A DNA stretch of 55,499 bases from an uncultured Saprospiraceae bacterium (GCA_937974625.1 CALJVJ010000214.1:1-55499); one strand, 5' to 3'; counted from the stretch's first letter, positions 17,919 through 27,536 are shown. Notes: a model not told the origin generated them from the sequence alone. Translations and numbers: made by a program.

Positions 17919-19253
17919 ATGTTTCCATCCTTACCACATACTTTTCGAAAGCATAAATTAAATGCAGATGTGCGAACCCTTTTGCAATTGCGTAGGTCTA
18001 TGGACAAAGGCTTAGTTAATACTTTGGGAGATATTTATTTGGTACTCAAGGCTTTAATCACCAATGACCCTAAAGAATTTGGCCCCTATACTGCCGCTTT
18101 CTACGAATACTTTTTATCGGTAGAGATAAAGAATGGGGAGACTTTAGAAAGTGCCTTAGTTCGTTCTGAAACGTTTCAAGAATGGAAAAAAAGTTTGATG
18201 GACGAAGAAGATGATGGCAATATGCCAGACATTAAAGAATTGGTGGACCGATTTTTAGATGAAGTACACATTAGTACTTATGATATTAAAAAAATCTTGG
18301 ATGCTAATGAAATATTAAGCAAAGATGACCCAAATCAGGTAGATACCGCTAACGCAGATACAGACCCAGGGCAACCAGATAGAATCGATAAAATGGTAGA
18401 CTATCGAAATATTTCGATGGAAGAGTTAAAGCGTAGAATGGAAGCCGTGGCTAAACAACAAAAGGGAAAACACAATGGAGGCACTCATTGGATTGGTTCT
18501 GGTGGTGCTTCGCCTTATGGAAATAATGGTGCCGCTCCTGGCGGTATTCGTGTGGGAGGCGGAGGTGGTGGAAAAATGGCCCGAAAAGTAGTAAATGACC
18601 GTCGATTCTACCCTGCTGATGGAAAAGCGATTTTGAAAGATGATAATATTGATGCGGCTTTAGCAATTCTAAAAGGAATTGAAGACGAATCCGCAGAAAT
18701 TATTTTAGATATTCCTACTACCATCAATGAAGGCTTGAAAGCTGGAGGTATTTTTCTGCCTTATGAAAAAGAAAAATTGAACCATAAAGTGCAGGTTATT
18801 TTGATGATTGATAATGGAGGACTTTCTATGACTCCTTACATTAAAGCGGTGCAGAAGTTGTTCGCAAAAATGAAAACTCGTTTTGCCCACGACTTAAAAA
18901 CTTATTATTATCATAATACGATTTATAACGGAGCGTATAAAGATGTTCGACGTACCCAGTTTGTCCCAATAGAAAAAATTGCGAACGAAGATAAAAATTA
19001 TAGCTTGTTTGTTATTGGAGACGCTGATATGGCACCTTACGAATTAGGTCGAACAAGTATTGAATCTTGGGAAGTACTCACCAAAAAATATAAGCGAATC
19101 GCTTGGATGAATCCTATGGCGGAAAAATATTGGTATTCTTCTGATACCATTCCCGTTTTGAAGCGAGTTATGCCAATGTATCCGCTTACTCCAGATGGAA
19201 TTGAAAAAGCTGTCGCGGAGATGAATCGGAAACGAAAGTATAGTAAGAAATAG
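17919..19253 (+). CDS. VWA (CoxE-like) partner of MoxR ATPase
   Basis: A 444-aa cytoplasmic protein. The N-terminal helical half (1-130) resembles CoxE/ViaA-type proteins, a glycine-rich stretch lies near 195-215, and a von Willebrand A domain fills about 285-430. The metal-binding MIDAS motif, normally D-x-S-x-S, reads D-N-G-G-L-S in VILMIDNGGLSM, so one serine is replaced by Gly. The later acidic residue is retained in FVIGDADMAPYE. Metal-dependent ligand binding may therefore be altered (inference). Encoded 66 bp after the MoxR ATPase, it fits the RavA-ViaA or CbbQ-CbbO type of two-gene module, in which the VWA protein links the ATPase to its target. Confidence 0.82.
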   Translation: MFPSLPHTFRKHKLNADVRTLLQLRRSMDKGLVNTLGDIYLVLKALITNDPKEFGPYTAAFYEYFLSVEIKNGETLESALVRSETFQEWKKSLMDEEDDGNMPDIKELVDRFLDEVHISTYDIKKILDANEILSKDDPNQVDTANADTDPGQPDRIDKMVDYRNISMEELKRRMEAVAKQQKGKHNGGTHWIGSGGASPYGNNGAAPGGIRVGGGGGGKMARKVVNDRRFYPADGKAILKDDNIDAALAILKGIEDESAEIILDIPTTINEGLKAGGIFLPYEKEKLNHKVQVILMIDNGGLSMTPYIKAVQKLFAKMKTRFAHDLKTYYYHNTIYNGAYKDVRRTQFVPIEKIANEDKNYSLFVIGDADMAPYELGRTSIESWEVLTKKYKRIAWMNPMAEKYWYSSDTIPVLKRVMPMYPLTPDGIEKAVAEMNRKRKYSKK

Positions 19254-19581
19254 TAGCGTTGGACAATGCGCACAGCGCGAAAAGAATTCTCCATGCCCCT
19301 TATACCTTTAACATAGTGCAATTATTTCCCTTTAAAACAACTCCAATTTCTATTTAAGTACACTCCATCACCAACAAATTTTGTGCATTTCTTTTGTGTT
19401 CTATTGTGAACTTTGTGGTTCAAAAATAAAAAATTCCAATCTCCTTTTCTATCTTCCAAAAAACTAAATTACTGAAAATCAACAGTTTCTATTGTCCTAA
19501 AATAATTCCTGCGCTTTCTCCTCGAAACTTACCAAAAAATGAACTAAATTACGGATACAATATTACCAACAAATCAGGGTT
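19254..19581. other. Intergenic region with a CTTTGTGG-type repeat phrase
   Basis: Contains a T/G-rich phrase around 19380-19425 (TTTTGTGTTC, CTTTGTGGTTC), of a sort often seen between Bacteroidota genes (recollection, not checked). No consensus promoter or coding frame was found before the secreted protein gene. Confidence 0.4.
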
Positions 19582-20277
19582 ATGAAACAACTTCTTTCCT
19601 TTCTTTTCTTGCTGTGTTCGACTACCTTAATTAGTCAAACCACTACCCTTATTAATTATGAGGTTACTTTAATTGGGCCAAGAAATACAGACTTACACCA
19701 TCCTGCACAAGTTGACTATTATGTAGATTATTTTACTTTTTTAGAAGAAGAAGTTGATAGTTGGTTGGGAGAAATCAATCGAGATTTAAGAGATATTCGA
19801 AAAAGAAATAAAAAGAGAATCGTTAGAAAAAAACCTATCAAGACCAGAGACTATCCAGCTTGGAAAAAAAATAATGAAATATTAAAAGATTTAGAAGTAG
19901 ACAAAGAAATCATTCAAGAATATATCGCTTATTGGGAAAATTTTGATTGCTCTAAACCAGATTCTGCGGTGCAAGTTTTTATGGAGAATTTTGACGAGAA
20001 CCTTTGTTATGACTTAATTTCTGAAGAAATCGTATTGGCTCCTAAAGAATACAAAATCCAGCTATTTGAACCAGAACCAGACCTATTTGTCTGGTATGAA
20101 TTTATCAAAAAAGAAACGTTTACCTGTCCAACTGATTACGAAAATAAAGGAAAAACCTGTGCTAAAAGAATGGAATTAGCCATAGAAAAAGAAAACCCAC
20201 CCGTATTTTTAATCCAAAATCAACTGACAGATTTGCCCTTTCATTTAGATGGTTATAAGCAGATAACTTGCAGGTGA
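19582..20277 (+). CDS. Secreted protein of unknown function
   Basis: A 231-aa protein that I do not recognise. It has a typical signal peptide (MKQLLSFLFLLCSTTLISQ). The mature part is charged, with a helical, strongly basic stretch at about 70-90 (RDIRKRNKKR then RKKP), and holds several cysteines (CSKPDS, NLCYDL, TFTCP, KTCAK, ITCR) that could form disulphides outside the cytoplasm. There is no sorting domain. It converges with the thioesterase gene. A tandem ATACTGG repeat begins exactly at its stop codon. The codon and base use look like those of its neighbours, so there is no sign of recent transfer. Confidence 0.7.
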   Translation: MKQLLSFLFLLCSTTLISQTTTLINYEVTLIGPRNTDLHHPAQVDYYVDYFTFLEEEVDSWLGEINRDLRDIRKRNKKRIVRKKPIKTRDYPAWKKNNEILKDLEVDKEIIQEYIAYWENFDCSKPDSAVQVFMENFDENLCYDLISEEIVLAPKEYKIQLFEPEPDLFVWYEFIKKETFTCPTDYENKGKTCAKRMELAIEKENPPVFLIQNQLTDLPFHLDGYKQITCR

Positions 20278-20302
20278 TACTGGATACTGGATACTGGATA
20301 CT
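20275..20302 (+). repeat. 7-bp tandem repeat ATACTGG at a stop codon
   Basis: Nearly four head-to-tail copies of ATACTGG start within the TGA stop of the secreted-protein gene and run into the intergenic space. Confidence 0.8.
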
Positions 20303-20365
20303 GAAAAACAACTTAATAGGCAATCAAAATGAAAATTAAGAGTATTTAGTATCCGTGTTACTACT

Positions 20366-20396
20366 AATCCGTGTTACTTTATTTCTAACACGGATT
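20366..20396. terminator. Hairpin between convergent genes
   Basis: AATCCGTGTTA (20366-20376) and TAACACGGATT (20386-20396) form an 11-bp perfect stem with a 9-base loop, between the secreted-protein gene and tesB. The left arm word also occurs just upstream (near 20350). There is no strong U run, so terminator function is an inference from position. Confidence 0.5.
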
Positions 20397-20460
20397 TAAG
20401 TGAATACTTAGTCTAATTCTTTTTTCTGGTTAGCTAAATTTATCATTTATCATTTACAAC

Positions 20461-21324
20461 CTAACTCTTTGGCTTTCTCAAACGAATTAACCCTTCTTGC
20501 ACCACAGAGGCCACCAACTTTCCTTCCTGATTAAAGAAATTTCCTCGATTAAATCCTCTACTATTTGAAGCAGCTGGACTATCTAAGGAATATAATAACC
20601 AATCATCCATCTTAATATCATGGTGAAACCACATGGCGTGGTCTAAACTCGCCATTTGCATATGTTCTCGTTTAAACTTTGACCGATGGGGCAAAAGAGA
20701 GGTACCCATTAAATTGTAATCAGAAGCATATGCTAATACTTCTTTATGTATTCGCTGGTCATCAGGAAGTGCATCTTTTGCCTTTAACCAAATATGCCGA
20801 AAAGGGCGTTCTTTTTTAGGATTAGTTGGGTCGAACCGCTCAACAGGTCGAAAGTCGATTGGTCGGTCTACCTGATACCGCTTGTATAAATCCGGCATCT
20901 CTTTTTTATATTTTGCAGCCCATTCTCTATCAGATATCAATGCTTGTGGAGATGGAACATTAGGCATACTAATTTGATGTTCAAATCCTTTTTCTTCTAT
21001 TTGAAAAGAGGCGGCTAGGTTAAAAATTGCTTTCCCTCTTTGTACCGCCACTACCCTTCTTGTTGTAAAACTTCGTCCATCTCGAATGGTATCTACTTGA
21101 AAGATTATAGGGACGTTAATATCTCCTGCTAAAATAAAATACCCATGTAAAGAGTGTAAAAGACGGTCCTCAGGAACAGTCCTTCTAGCTGCATGTACTG
21201 CTTGTGCCATTACTTGTCCCCCAAAAACTCTTCCCCAAGGGGTTTTATAATTTTGTCCGCGATAAATATTTTCATCAATTTGTTCTAAATCTAATAATTC
21301 CACTAGTTCCTTTGACGTCTTCAT
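20461..21324 (-). CDS. tesB: Acyl-CoA thioesterase II
   Basis: Hydrolyses acyl-CoA to free fatty acid and CoA in the cytoplasm. At 287 aa it is the size of E. coli TesB and shows the double hot-dog layout. The catalytic trio is recognisable: Asp202 in YASDYNLMGT, Ser226 in ASLDHAMWFH (E. coli has Thr at this position) and Gln276 in VVQEGLIR. The conserved FGGQVMAQA lies at 34-42. It is transcribed alone on the minus strand. The divergent SDR, aldehyde dehydrogenase and enoyl-reductase-like genes nearby also handle acyl or aldehyde substrates, so a loose lipid-metabolism neighbourhood is possible (inference). Confidence 0.95.
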   Translation of the reverse strand: MKTSKELVELLDLEQIDENIYRGQNYKTPWGRVFGGQVMAQAVHAARRTVPEDRLLHSLHGYFILAGDINVPIIFQVDTIRDGRSFTTRRVVAVQRGKAIFNLAASFQIEEKGFEHQISMPNVPSPQALISDREWAAKYKKEMPDLYKRYQVDRPIDFRPVERFDPTNPKKERPFRHIWLKAKDALPDDQRIHKEVLAYASDYNLMGTSLLPHRSKFKREHMQMASLDHAMWFHHDIKMDDWLLYSLDSPAASNSRGFNRGNFFNQEGKLVASVVQEGLIRLRKPKS

Positions 21325-21524
21325 ATTGCAAAAAATTTATATTTTTAGCTTTTCTAATTTAATGTTTGGCTAATATATTTAGCGGTGCGAAATTACGGAA
21401 TTATAGTTTAAATAAATAATCCACAAATCCTGCTGATTTCTCTGACAAAAAACCGATATTCGCAGTTCAAAAAATTAGTATAAAAAACCTAATTTTAATT
21501 TTCCTGACTTCACAAACAATTTAT

Positions 21525-22316
21525 ATGACTAATTTACAAGTTGATAATTTATTTTCTGTTAAAGACAAAACAGTATTAATTACAGGTGGTTCAAGAGGTA
21601 TCGGGCTGATGATAGCTTCTACTTTTGTCAAGAATGGTGCTAAAGTATATATCTCTTCTCGAAATGCAGAGGTTTGTATGGCTGTAGAAAAAGAGTTATC
21701 GAAGATAGGACAATGTATCGCAATTCCTGCGGATTTATCAAACGGAGAAGGTCGGACCAAATTAGTAAAAGAATTGACATCGAAAGAAGCTAAATTAGAT
21801 GTCTTAATCAATAATGCAGGTGCCAATTGGAGTGCACCTTTTAAAGAATATCCAGAGCATGGATATGATAAGATTATGAACATTAATGTTAAACCCGTTT
21901 TTTACTTAACTCAAGATCTAATGCCTATGTTGGAAGCAGCAGCGAGCATAGAAAATCCTGCAAGAGTGATTAATATTGGTTCTATTGATGGTATCAGAGT
22001 TTCTACTATTGATAATTCAGCTTATGGAATGAGTAAAGCAGCAGTTCATCATTTAACCAAAATTTTAGCAGTTAAATTTGCAGGAAAAGGGATTACTTGT
22101 AATGCTATTGCCCCTGGTCCATTTCCAAGTAAAATGACTAAATCAATGTTGGATAACGTCCAACCAATGATTGAAAAAGCTAATCCGATGCGACGAATTG
22201 GTCGTGCAGGAGATATGGGCGGAATTGCTACTTTCTTGGCTTCTGATGCTGGTTCTTTTCTAAATGGCACCGTAATTCCTGTTGATGGGGGTATGCATAT
22301 CATGGCAGCGATGTAG
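21525..22316 (+). CDS. SDR-family oxidoreductase (RhlG-like)
   Basis: A 263-aa short-chain dehydrogenase. The nucleotide-binding motif TGGSRGIG is at 20-27, NNAG at 96-99 and the catalytic S153, Y167 and K171 (AYGMSK). The C-terminus VPVDGGM closes the family signature. The PGPFPSKMT loop resembles the RhlG/PHA-type 3-ketoacyl reductases, but substrate assignment from sequence alone is weak. It diverges from tesB (about 200 bp apart) and precedes an aldehyde dehydrogenase by 206 bp, a gap that holds a 14-bp inverted repeat. The two may be separate transcripts. Confidence 0.9.
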   Translation: MTNLQVDNLFSVKDKTVLITGGSRGIGLMIASTFVKNGAKVYISSRNAEVCMAVEKELSKIGQCIAIPADLSNGEGRTKLVKELTSKEAKLDVLINNAGANWSAPFKEYPEHGYDKIMNINVKPVFYLTQDLMPMLEAAASIENPARVINIGSIDGIRVSTIDNSAYGMSKAAVHHLTKILAVKFAGKGITCNAIAPGPFPSKMTKSMLDNVQPMIEKANPMRRIGRAGDMGGIATFLASDAGSFLNGTVIPVDGGMHIMAAM

Positions 22317-22349
22317 TAAAAATCAGAAATCAGAAATCATAGTTCATAC

Positions 22350-22432
22350 ATCATAAATCCATCTTTAATCGTGACTTTTTAGAATCGTAACGCGTTACAA
22401 CTAATCTTCAAAAATTAGGATGGATTTATGAT
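22350..22432. repeat. Inverted repeat between SDR and aldehyde dehydrogenase genes
   Basis: ATCATAAATCCATC (22350-22363) and GATGGATTTATGAT (22419-22432) are perfectly complementary across 55 bases. A tandem ATCAGAA word follows the SDR stop codon, and a tandem GATGGAT word follows the right arm. Confidence 0.7.
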
Positions 22433-22522
22433 TTAAAATTTTTGATGGATGATGGATGATTTTCATCTCACCACAAAAGCCTATCCTTCAAAACTAATTA
22501 TTCCACTAGCTGACAACATAAA

Positions 22523-23914
22523 ATGAATACCACTTTCAAAACCATCAGTCCAATCGACGGCAGTGTTTATGTAGAAAGAGCAACTGCTAGCGAAAAAGCA
22601 ATCAAAGCAACCATTTCATCTGCTCAAAAAGCCCAAAAAGGTTGGCAAGCTACCAGTATTCAAGAAAGGGCGACCCTATGCCGAAAAGTCGTTGATTATT
22701 TTTTAGCCAATGCGGATGAAATGGCAGAAGAATTGACCTGGCAAATGGGCCGGCCTATTCGGTATACCCCTTTTGAAATCACGAAAGGATTTAAAGAAAG
22801 AGCGGAATACATGATTGCAACTGCCGAAACAACCTTAGCGGATGTAAAAGTTTCAGAAAAGGCAGGTTTTCAACGGTTTATCCGACGAGAAGCTTTAGGC
22901 ACTGTACTGGTATTAGCACCTTGGAATTATCCCTATTTAACTTCTGTCAATGCTATTATTCCTGCGATTATGGCAGGTAATACGGTTATCCTCAAACATG
23001 CTACGCAAACACCTTTGTGTGCAGAAAGATATGCAGCGGCTTTTGAAAATGCAGGTTTTCCGAAAGGGGTTTTTCAGTTTGTACATGTTTCACATGCACA
23101 AGTGAGCAATATGATAAAAGATGATAGAATTGATTATGTTGCCTTTACAGGTTCTGTGGGAGGAGGTGCGGCGGTACAACGAGCAATGGGTAGTCGATTT
23201 ATCAATGCTGGTTTGGAATTAGGTGGAAAAGACCCAGCTTATGTTAGAGCAGACGCCAACTTGGACCATGCAGTTGAAAATTTAGTAGATGGTGCTTTTT
23301 TCAATTCTGGGCAATCTTGCTGTGGTATTGAGCGAATTTATGTTCACGAAAATTTATACGACAAATTTGTCGCTGGCTTTGTGGATTTAACAAAGACCTA
23401 TCAGTTGGGAAATCCCCTTGACAAAGAAATAACACTAGGGCCAATGGTTAAAACTGCTGCTGCAAATTTTGCGCAAGCACAAATTCAGAAAGCAGTTGCC
23501 GCAGGAGCAAAATCATTGGTTGACCCTACCCTATTTTCGGCTCATCAACTAAATTCCCCATATATGGCGCCACAGGTTTTAGTGGACGTCCATCATCAAA
23601 TGGAGTTAATGTCCGAAGAAACCTTTGCTCCTGTAGTGGGCATTATGTCTGTTAAAAATGACGAAGAGGCTATCCGATTGATGAATGACAGTCAATACGG
23701 TTTGACCGCTTCCGTTTGGACGATGGATACTGACGAAGCATTAACCATTGGTAATCAAATAGAAACGGGTACTTTTTTCATGAATCGTTGCGACTACCTC
23801 GACCCAGAATTAGCTTGGACTGGAGTTAAAAATAGTGGACGTGGTTGTACTTTGTCCGCGTTAGGCTATGAAGTTTTGACTCGACCGAAGTCTTTTCATT
23901 TGCGAAGTATTTAA
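22523..23914 (+). CDS. NAD(P)-dependent aldehyde dehydrogenase
   Basis: Oxidises an aldehyde to the acid with NAD(P)+. At 463 aa it is slightly short for the superfamily. The motifs are PWNYP with Asn135, the general base Glu232 in LELGGKDP, and the nucleophile Cys266 in NSGQSCC. The cofactor-site lysine is in VILKHA, where most members read KP[SA]. It is closest in feel to the succinate-semialdehyde and broad-specificity group, but the substrate is not assignable. A strong intrinsic terminator follows the gene. Confidence 0.93.
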   Translation: MNTTFKTISPIDGSVYVERATASEKAIKATISSAQKAQKGWQATSIQERATLCRKVVDYFLANADEMAEELTWQMGRPIRYTPFEITKGFKERAEYMIATAETTLADVKVSEKAGFQRFIRREALGTVLVLAPWNYPYLTSVNAIIPAIMAGNTVILKHATQTPLCAERYAAAFENAGFPKGVFQFVHVSHAQVSNMIKDDRIDYVAFTGSVGGGAAVQRAMGSRFINAGLELGGKDPAYVRADANLDHAVENLVDGAFFNSGQSCCGIERIYVHENLYDKFVAGFVDLTKTYQLGNPLDKEITLGPMVKTAAANFAQAQIQKAVAAGAKSLVDPTLFSAHQLNSPYMAPQVLVDVHHQMELMSEETFAPVVGIMSVKNDEEAIRLMNDSQYGLTASVWTMDTDEALTIGNQIETGTFFMNRCDYLDPELAWTGVKNSGRGCTLSALGYEVLTRPKSFHLRSI

Positions 23915-23938
23915 TAAAATTGATAAAATAAACTATTC

Positions 23939-23980
23939 AAAAACTGGTTGTTCGATTCATCTCGTACAACCAGTTTTTTG
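23939..23980 (+). terminator. Intrinsic terminator after aldehyde dehydrogenase
   Basis: AAACTGGTTGT (23941-23951) pairs perfectly with ACAACCAGTTT (23966-23976), followed by a T run. It lies about 25 bp after the stop codon. Confidence 0.9.
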
Positions 23981-24110
23981 TTGTTAGCTAAACTATTCCC
24001 CTAATTTTATGCGCTAAAAACGGCATTTCTCGCAAAGTTTTAGCAATTTTGGCTATATCCCCCACCGATATTATACGAGAGCTAAGTTTTCTAACTCTAT
24101 TCTTACAACT

Positions 24111-25964
24111 ATGCGATTTCAACTAGTACTGTTTTTCCTTTTTTTTAGTCAATTGACCTCCTATGCTCAAGTTGACTATACCGCAAATGATAAAATCTTA
24201 CCCTATTACGGCGATTTTAGGTATGGTGTTAATCTTGGATATTATCCTCCTTGGCAAGACCATCAGCTAGCTGAAATTGCCGCTGGTGATGAATCTATGG
24301 GACTGAAAGGAGTTGGCGTCAATTCGGTTAGACCTGCTCTATTTGAACATTTTTTTGATTATTGGGGATATGATGTCCGAAAGGAGGCTTTTGACCGCTA
24401 CGAATCATTAGGCATGACCGAAAATGTTGGCTTCTTAGGCTATCCTTCTGATGAACATAGAGATAAAACGACTTTTTGTCCGAATAATGAAAATCGAGAA
24501 ACCGCCGTTTTCAAAAATTTGTACGAACCTATTTGGGATAATGGAGAAAATGGAACTCCTGTTAATGATGAAAATTATTATGCAATTTATGTTTATAGAA
24601 TAGTCAATCAATACAAAGGTCAAATCCGATTTTGGGAAGTTTGGAATGAGCCAGATTTTGATTACGCCTCCAATGCATGGAAAAATCCTGGCGACGATGG
24701 AAATTGGTGGGAAAACATGCCACTTCCATGTTCCTACGCTTTACAAGCACCAGCAGAATACTACAACCGTATTTTAAGAATCAGTTATGAAGTGATTAAA
24801 TCCATTGACCCTTCTTTGTATGTGGCTACAGGGGGACTAGGTTACCCTAGTTTTTTAGATGTCATTTTAAGAAATACGGACAATCCTGATGGTGGAAAAG
24901 TAACTGCGGAGTATCCTTTAAGTGGAGGAGCTTATTTTGATGTGTTAAGTTTTCATTCTTATCCGCATATTGATGGTAGCGTCCGACAATGGAGTAATGA
25001 GATTTGGGGGTTTCAATATGATAGGCATTCAGATGCAGCAGTAGCAGGTTTTGTCAAACGTAAAAGAGAATTTGAAGAGGTGCTAATGAAATATGGTTAT
25101 AATGGTCAACAATACCCTAAAAAAGAATGGATTTGTACCGAGACAACTGTCCCAAGAGTGAAATTTGAAGATAATATGGGGTCCGAATTGGCGCATACCA
25201 ATTATATCATCAAATCTTTAGTAGCAGCTCAAAAAGAAGAATTACATCAATATCATATATATACAATGGCAGATTCGAAGACCGTCGCAGACGCCAATGG
25301 GCCTTATGATTTGATGGGCTTATTTTATGCTATTCAAGATGTTGAGCCTTATCAGCATACGCCAACCGTTGGCGGTATCGCGTATAAAACGACTTCTGAA
25401 TTATTATATGGTTGGCGCTATGATGCAGAACAAACTGCACGATTAAAATTGCCTTCGACTATTGACGGTGGTGCCTTTCGGAATACTAAAGGTGAATTTA
25501 CTTATGTCCTTTGGGCTAAAACGACGACAGATGAGAGCGAATTAATTTCTGCTACCCTAACTTTTCCCAAAATATTCAATTTCAAAAAATTAGAGCGAAT
25601 GGAATGGAATTTTTCGGAAACGAAGGAAGTGAAAAAAGTCAGTGCGCTATACGTGCAATTGAATGGTTCACCTAGTTTCTTTAGGGCTTCAAATGAGGCA
25701 GCTGTAATCTCAACAGGATTAAGTCCTTTTATTCGCTTAGATGGGACAAATTCGCTTAGCCTATTATTACCAAAAGCTTCAATTGTAAGTGTAAATATTC
25801 TTAATAATAAAGGCGTATTAATTAAAAACTTAGTAGCATCAAGAGACTTATCTTCTGGAACCCACCAATTTCCTTTCCTAATAAAAAAACCTGGCGTTTA
25901 TATTATTCAAACTGAAATAGATGGTAAAAAAGCACTTAAAAAAGTAGTTTTACCTATAAAATAG
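24111..25964 (+). CDS. Secreted clan-A-like glycosidase with T9SS sorting domain
   Basis: A 617-aa exported protein with a signal peptide at 1-19 (ending SYAQ). Residues 30-430 look like a (beta/alpha)8 glycoside hydrolase of clan GH-A, in the GH39/GH5 style: the acid/base Glu180 lies in VWNEPDF, and a nucleophile candidate is Glu344 in ICTETTVP. The order and spacing suit retaining enzymes of this clan, although the exact family is uncertain. Residues about 540-617 form a beta-rich tail ending in GVYIIQTEIDGKKALKKVVL, which matches a T9SS type-A C-terminal signal. It probably degrades a polysaccharide outside the cell (inference). No SusCD pair is nearby. Confidence 0.75.
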   Translation: MRFQLVLFFLFFSQLTSYAQVDYTANDKILPYYGDFRYGVNLGYYPPWQDHQLAEIAAGDESMGLKGVGVNSVRPALFEHFFDYWGYDVRKEAFDRYESLGMTENVGFLGYPSDEHRDKTTFCPNNENRETAVFKNLYEPIWDNGENGTPVNDENYYAIYVYRIVNQYKGQIRFWEVWNEPDFDYASNAWKNPGDDGNWWENMPLPCSYALQAPAEYYNRILRISYEVIKSIDPSLYVATGGLGYPSFLDVILRNTDNPDGGKVTAEYPLSGGAYFDVLSFHSYPHIDGSVRQWSNEIWGFQYDRHSDAAVAGFVKRKREFEEVLMKYGYNGQQYPKKEWICTETTVPRVKFEDNMGSELAHTNYIIKSLVAAQKEELHQYHIYTMADSKTVADANGPYDLMGLFYAIQDVEPYQHTPTVGGIAYKTTSELLYGWRYDAEQTARLKLPSTIDGGAFRNTKGEFTYVLWAKTTTDESELISATLTFPKIFNFKKLERMEWNFSETKEVKKVSALYVQLNGSPSFFRASNEAAVISTGLSPFIRLDGTNSLSLLLPKASIVSVNILNNKGVLIKNLVASRDLSSGTHQFPFLIKKPGVYIIQTEIDGKKALKKVVLPIK

Positions 25965-25989
25965 GTTTGGGTCGAATAGACTAAAATTG

Positions 25990-26046
25990 TAATATCCGTT
26001 GGCAACAATCCGCTGGCTATAAAATAAAAAATGCCAACGGATATTA
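25990..26046 (+). repeat. Dispersed hairpin repeat, copy A
   Basis: The outer arms TAATATCCGTTGGCA (25990-26004) and TGCCAACGGATATTA (26032-26046) are perfectly complementary. It contains TTGGCAACAATCCGCTGG (25999-26016), which recurs inverted at 27565-27582. It lies 26 bp after the glycosidase stop. Confidence 0.8.
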
Positions 26047-26259
26047 GATTAGGTAAAATATTTAGAATTGGTATCTCTATTTCTCCTCTAATTATCCTAT
26101 CATTCCGTACATGACTCAACTATCCTTTAAAAAGGATATACCAACTTTTTGTTCATTATACGATTTCTAAAATATTATAATATATCTCCATTTAAAAGTC
26201 CGTACTTACCAAAAAACAACTATCTTTAGCGACTTTTTAATTAAAAAACTAAAAAACAT

Positions 26260-27480
26260 ATGTCTTCGCAAAGAGAATTTGATATTATCATTTGGGGTGC
26301 ATCGGGCTTTACAGGTCGTTTAGTAGCTGAATATATATTTAATAAATATGGCGTAAATAAAACCGTAAAGTGGGCAATGGCAGGTAGAAATACTACTAAA
26401 TTGGAAAAAGTGAGAGCTGAAATGGCAGATGAATCGGTTCCTTTAATTATAGCGGATAGTCAGGATATGGCTACTTTAGACGCCATGTGCCAAAGAGCGA
26501 CCGTCATTTGCACAACTGTTGGGCCTTATGCCAAATATGGAAACAAATTAGTCGAAGCTTGTATCAAAAATAAAACCCATTATTGTGATTTAGCAGGGGA
26601 AGTACAATGGATGCGTAGAATGATTGACCAACACCAAGATGCGGCAGTGGCTGCAGGTGCAAAGATTGTACACACCTGTGGATTTGATTCCATTCCATCT
26701 GATATGGGCGTGTATTTTATGCAGCGAGAAATTAGGAAACAAACGGGTAAACCTGCTACCTCTATCAATATGCGGGTAAAGGCGATGAAAGGAGGTATGA
26801 GTGGAGGTACCTATGCGAGTATGTCCGTAATGAAAGAAGAAGCAGCAAAAGACAAAAGTATCTACAAAGTTTTGACCAATCCTTATAGTTTAAATCCTGA
26901 AGGAGAAAGAAGTGGCCCCGATAAAAAAGATTTAGCAAAAGTGGTTTATGATGAGGTCTCTAAAAGTTGGATTATTCCATTCATTATGGCAGGCATTAAT
27001 ACAAAAGTCGTTAGACGAAGTAATGCACTCGCTAATTATCCTTACGGAAAAGATTTTCTATATGATGAAGCGATGATGACTGGAGATGGCTTTGGAGGTC
27101 GAATAAAAGGCTTCTCAACTGCTGCTGCTTTGGGCGTAGTTATGATGGCAAAACCAGGTTCTCTCTTGAAAAAAGGAGTAGATGCTATGTTACCAGAACC
27201 GGGAGAAGGCCCAAATAAAAAAGAACGGGAGAATGGTTTTTATAATTTATTATTTTTTGCCAATTTAAAAGATGGGTCTACTGTAACTGGAAAAGTAACT
27301 GGTGATAGAGACCCTGGTTATGGTTCTACTTCTAAAATGTTGGCGGAAAGTGCTATTTGTTTGGCTTTGGATGAATTGCCTGATATGGCAGGGATGTTAA
27401 CACCAGCAACGGCTATGGGAGATGCTTTATTAGACCGTTTACAAGAAAATGCAGGCTTGACTTTTACCTATAAAGGATAA
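26260..27480 (+). CDS. Saccharopine dehydrogenase-like trans enoyl reductase
   Basis: A 406-aa NAD(P)-binding protein of the saccharopine-dehydrogenase-like superfamily, closest in pattern to the SCCPDH-like proteins and the mycobacterial trans-acting enoyl reductase. The Rossmann motif GASGFTG is at 13-19, followed by AGR (40s). Conserved family stretches are TTVGPYAKYG, HYCDLAGE, GFDSIPSDMG and GGMSGGT. It is expected to be cytoplasmic or membrane-associated. The reduction of an acyl or lipid intermediate is suggested by homology only. TATCTTTA at 26221-26228 is one base from the -7 consensus. Both flanks carry the dispersed hairpin repeat in opposite orientations. Confidence 0.85.
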   Translation: MSSQREFDIIIWGASGFTGRLVAEYIFNKYGVNKTVKWAMAGRNTTKLEKVRAEMADESVPLIIADSQDMATLDAMCQRATVICTTVGPYAKYGNKLVEACIKNKTHYCDLAGEVQWMRRMIDQHQDAAVAAGAKIVHTCGFDSIPSDMGVYFMQREIRKQTGKPATSINMRVKAMKGGMSGGTYASMSVMKEEAAKDKSIYKVLTNPYSLNPEGERSGPDKKDLAKVVYDEVSKSWIIPFIMAGINTKVVRRSNALANYPYGKDFLYDEAMMTGDGFGGRIKGFSTAAALGVVMMAKPGSLLKKGVDAMLPEPGEGPNKKERENGFYNLLFFANLKDGSTVTGKVTGDRDPGYGSTSKMLAESAICLALDELPDMAGMLTPATAMGDALLDRLQENAGLTFTYKG

Positions 27481-27536
27481 GCAAGGGATTCGATTTAAAC
27501 AATAAAAATAGCGCTTCAGTTAACAAATTAATATGC

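Noticed and set aside
16965-19253. Known anti-phage ATPase system
   Set aside because: The MoxR-VWA pair alone is a general chaperone module; no nuclease, toxin or phage-defence partner lies beside it.
20461-27480. Single lipid-metabolism operon
   Set aside because: The genes lie on both strands, with long gaps and terminator-like hairpins between them, and an unrelated glycosidase interrupts. Only a loose functional neighbourhood is possible.
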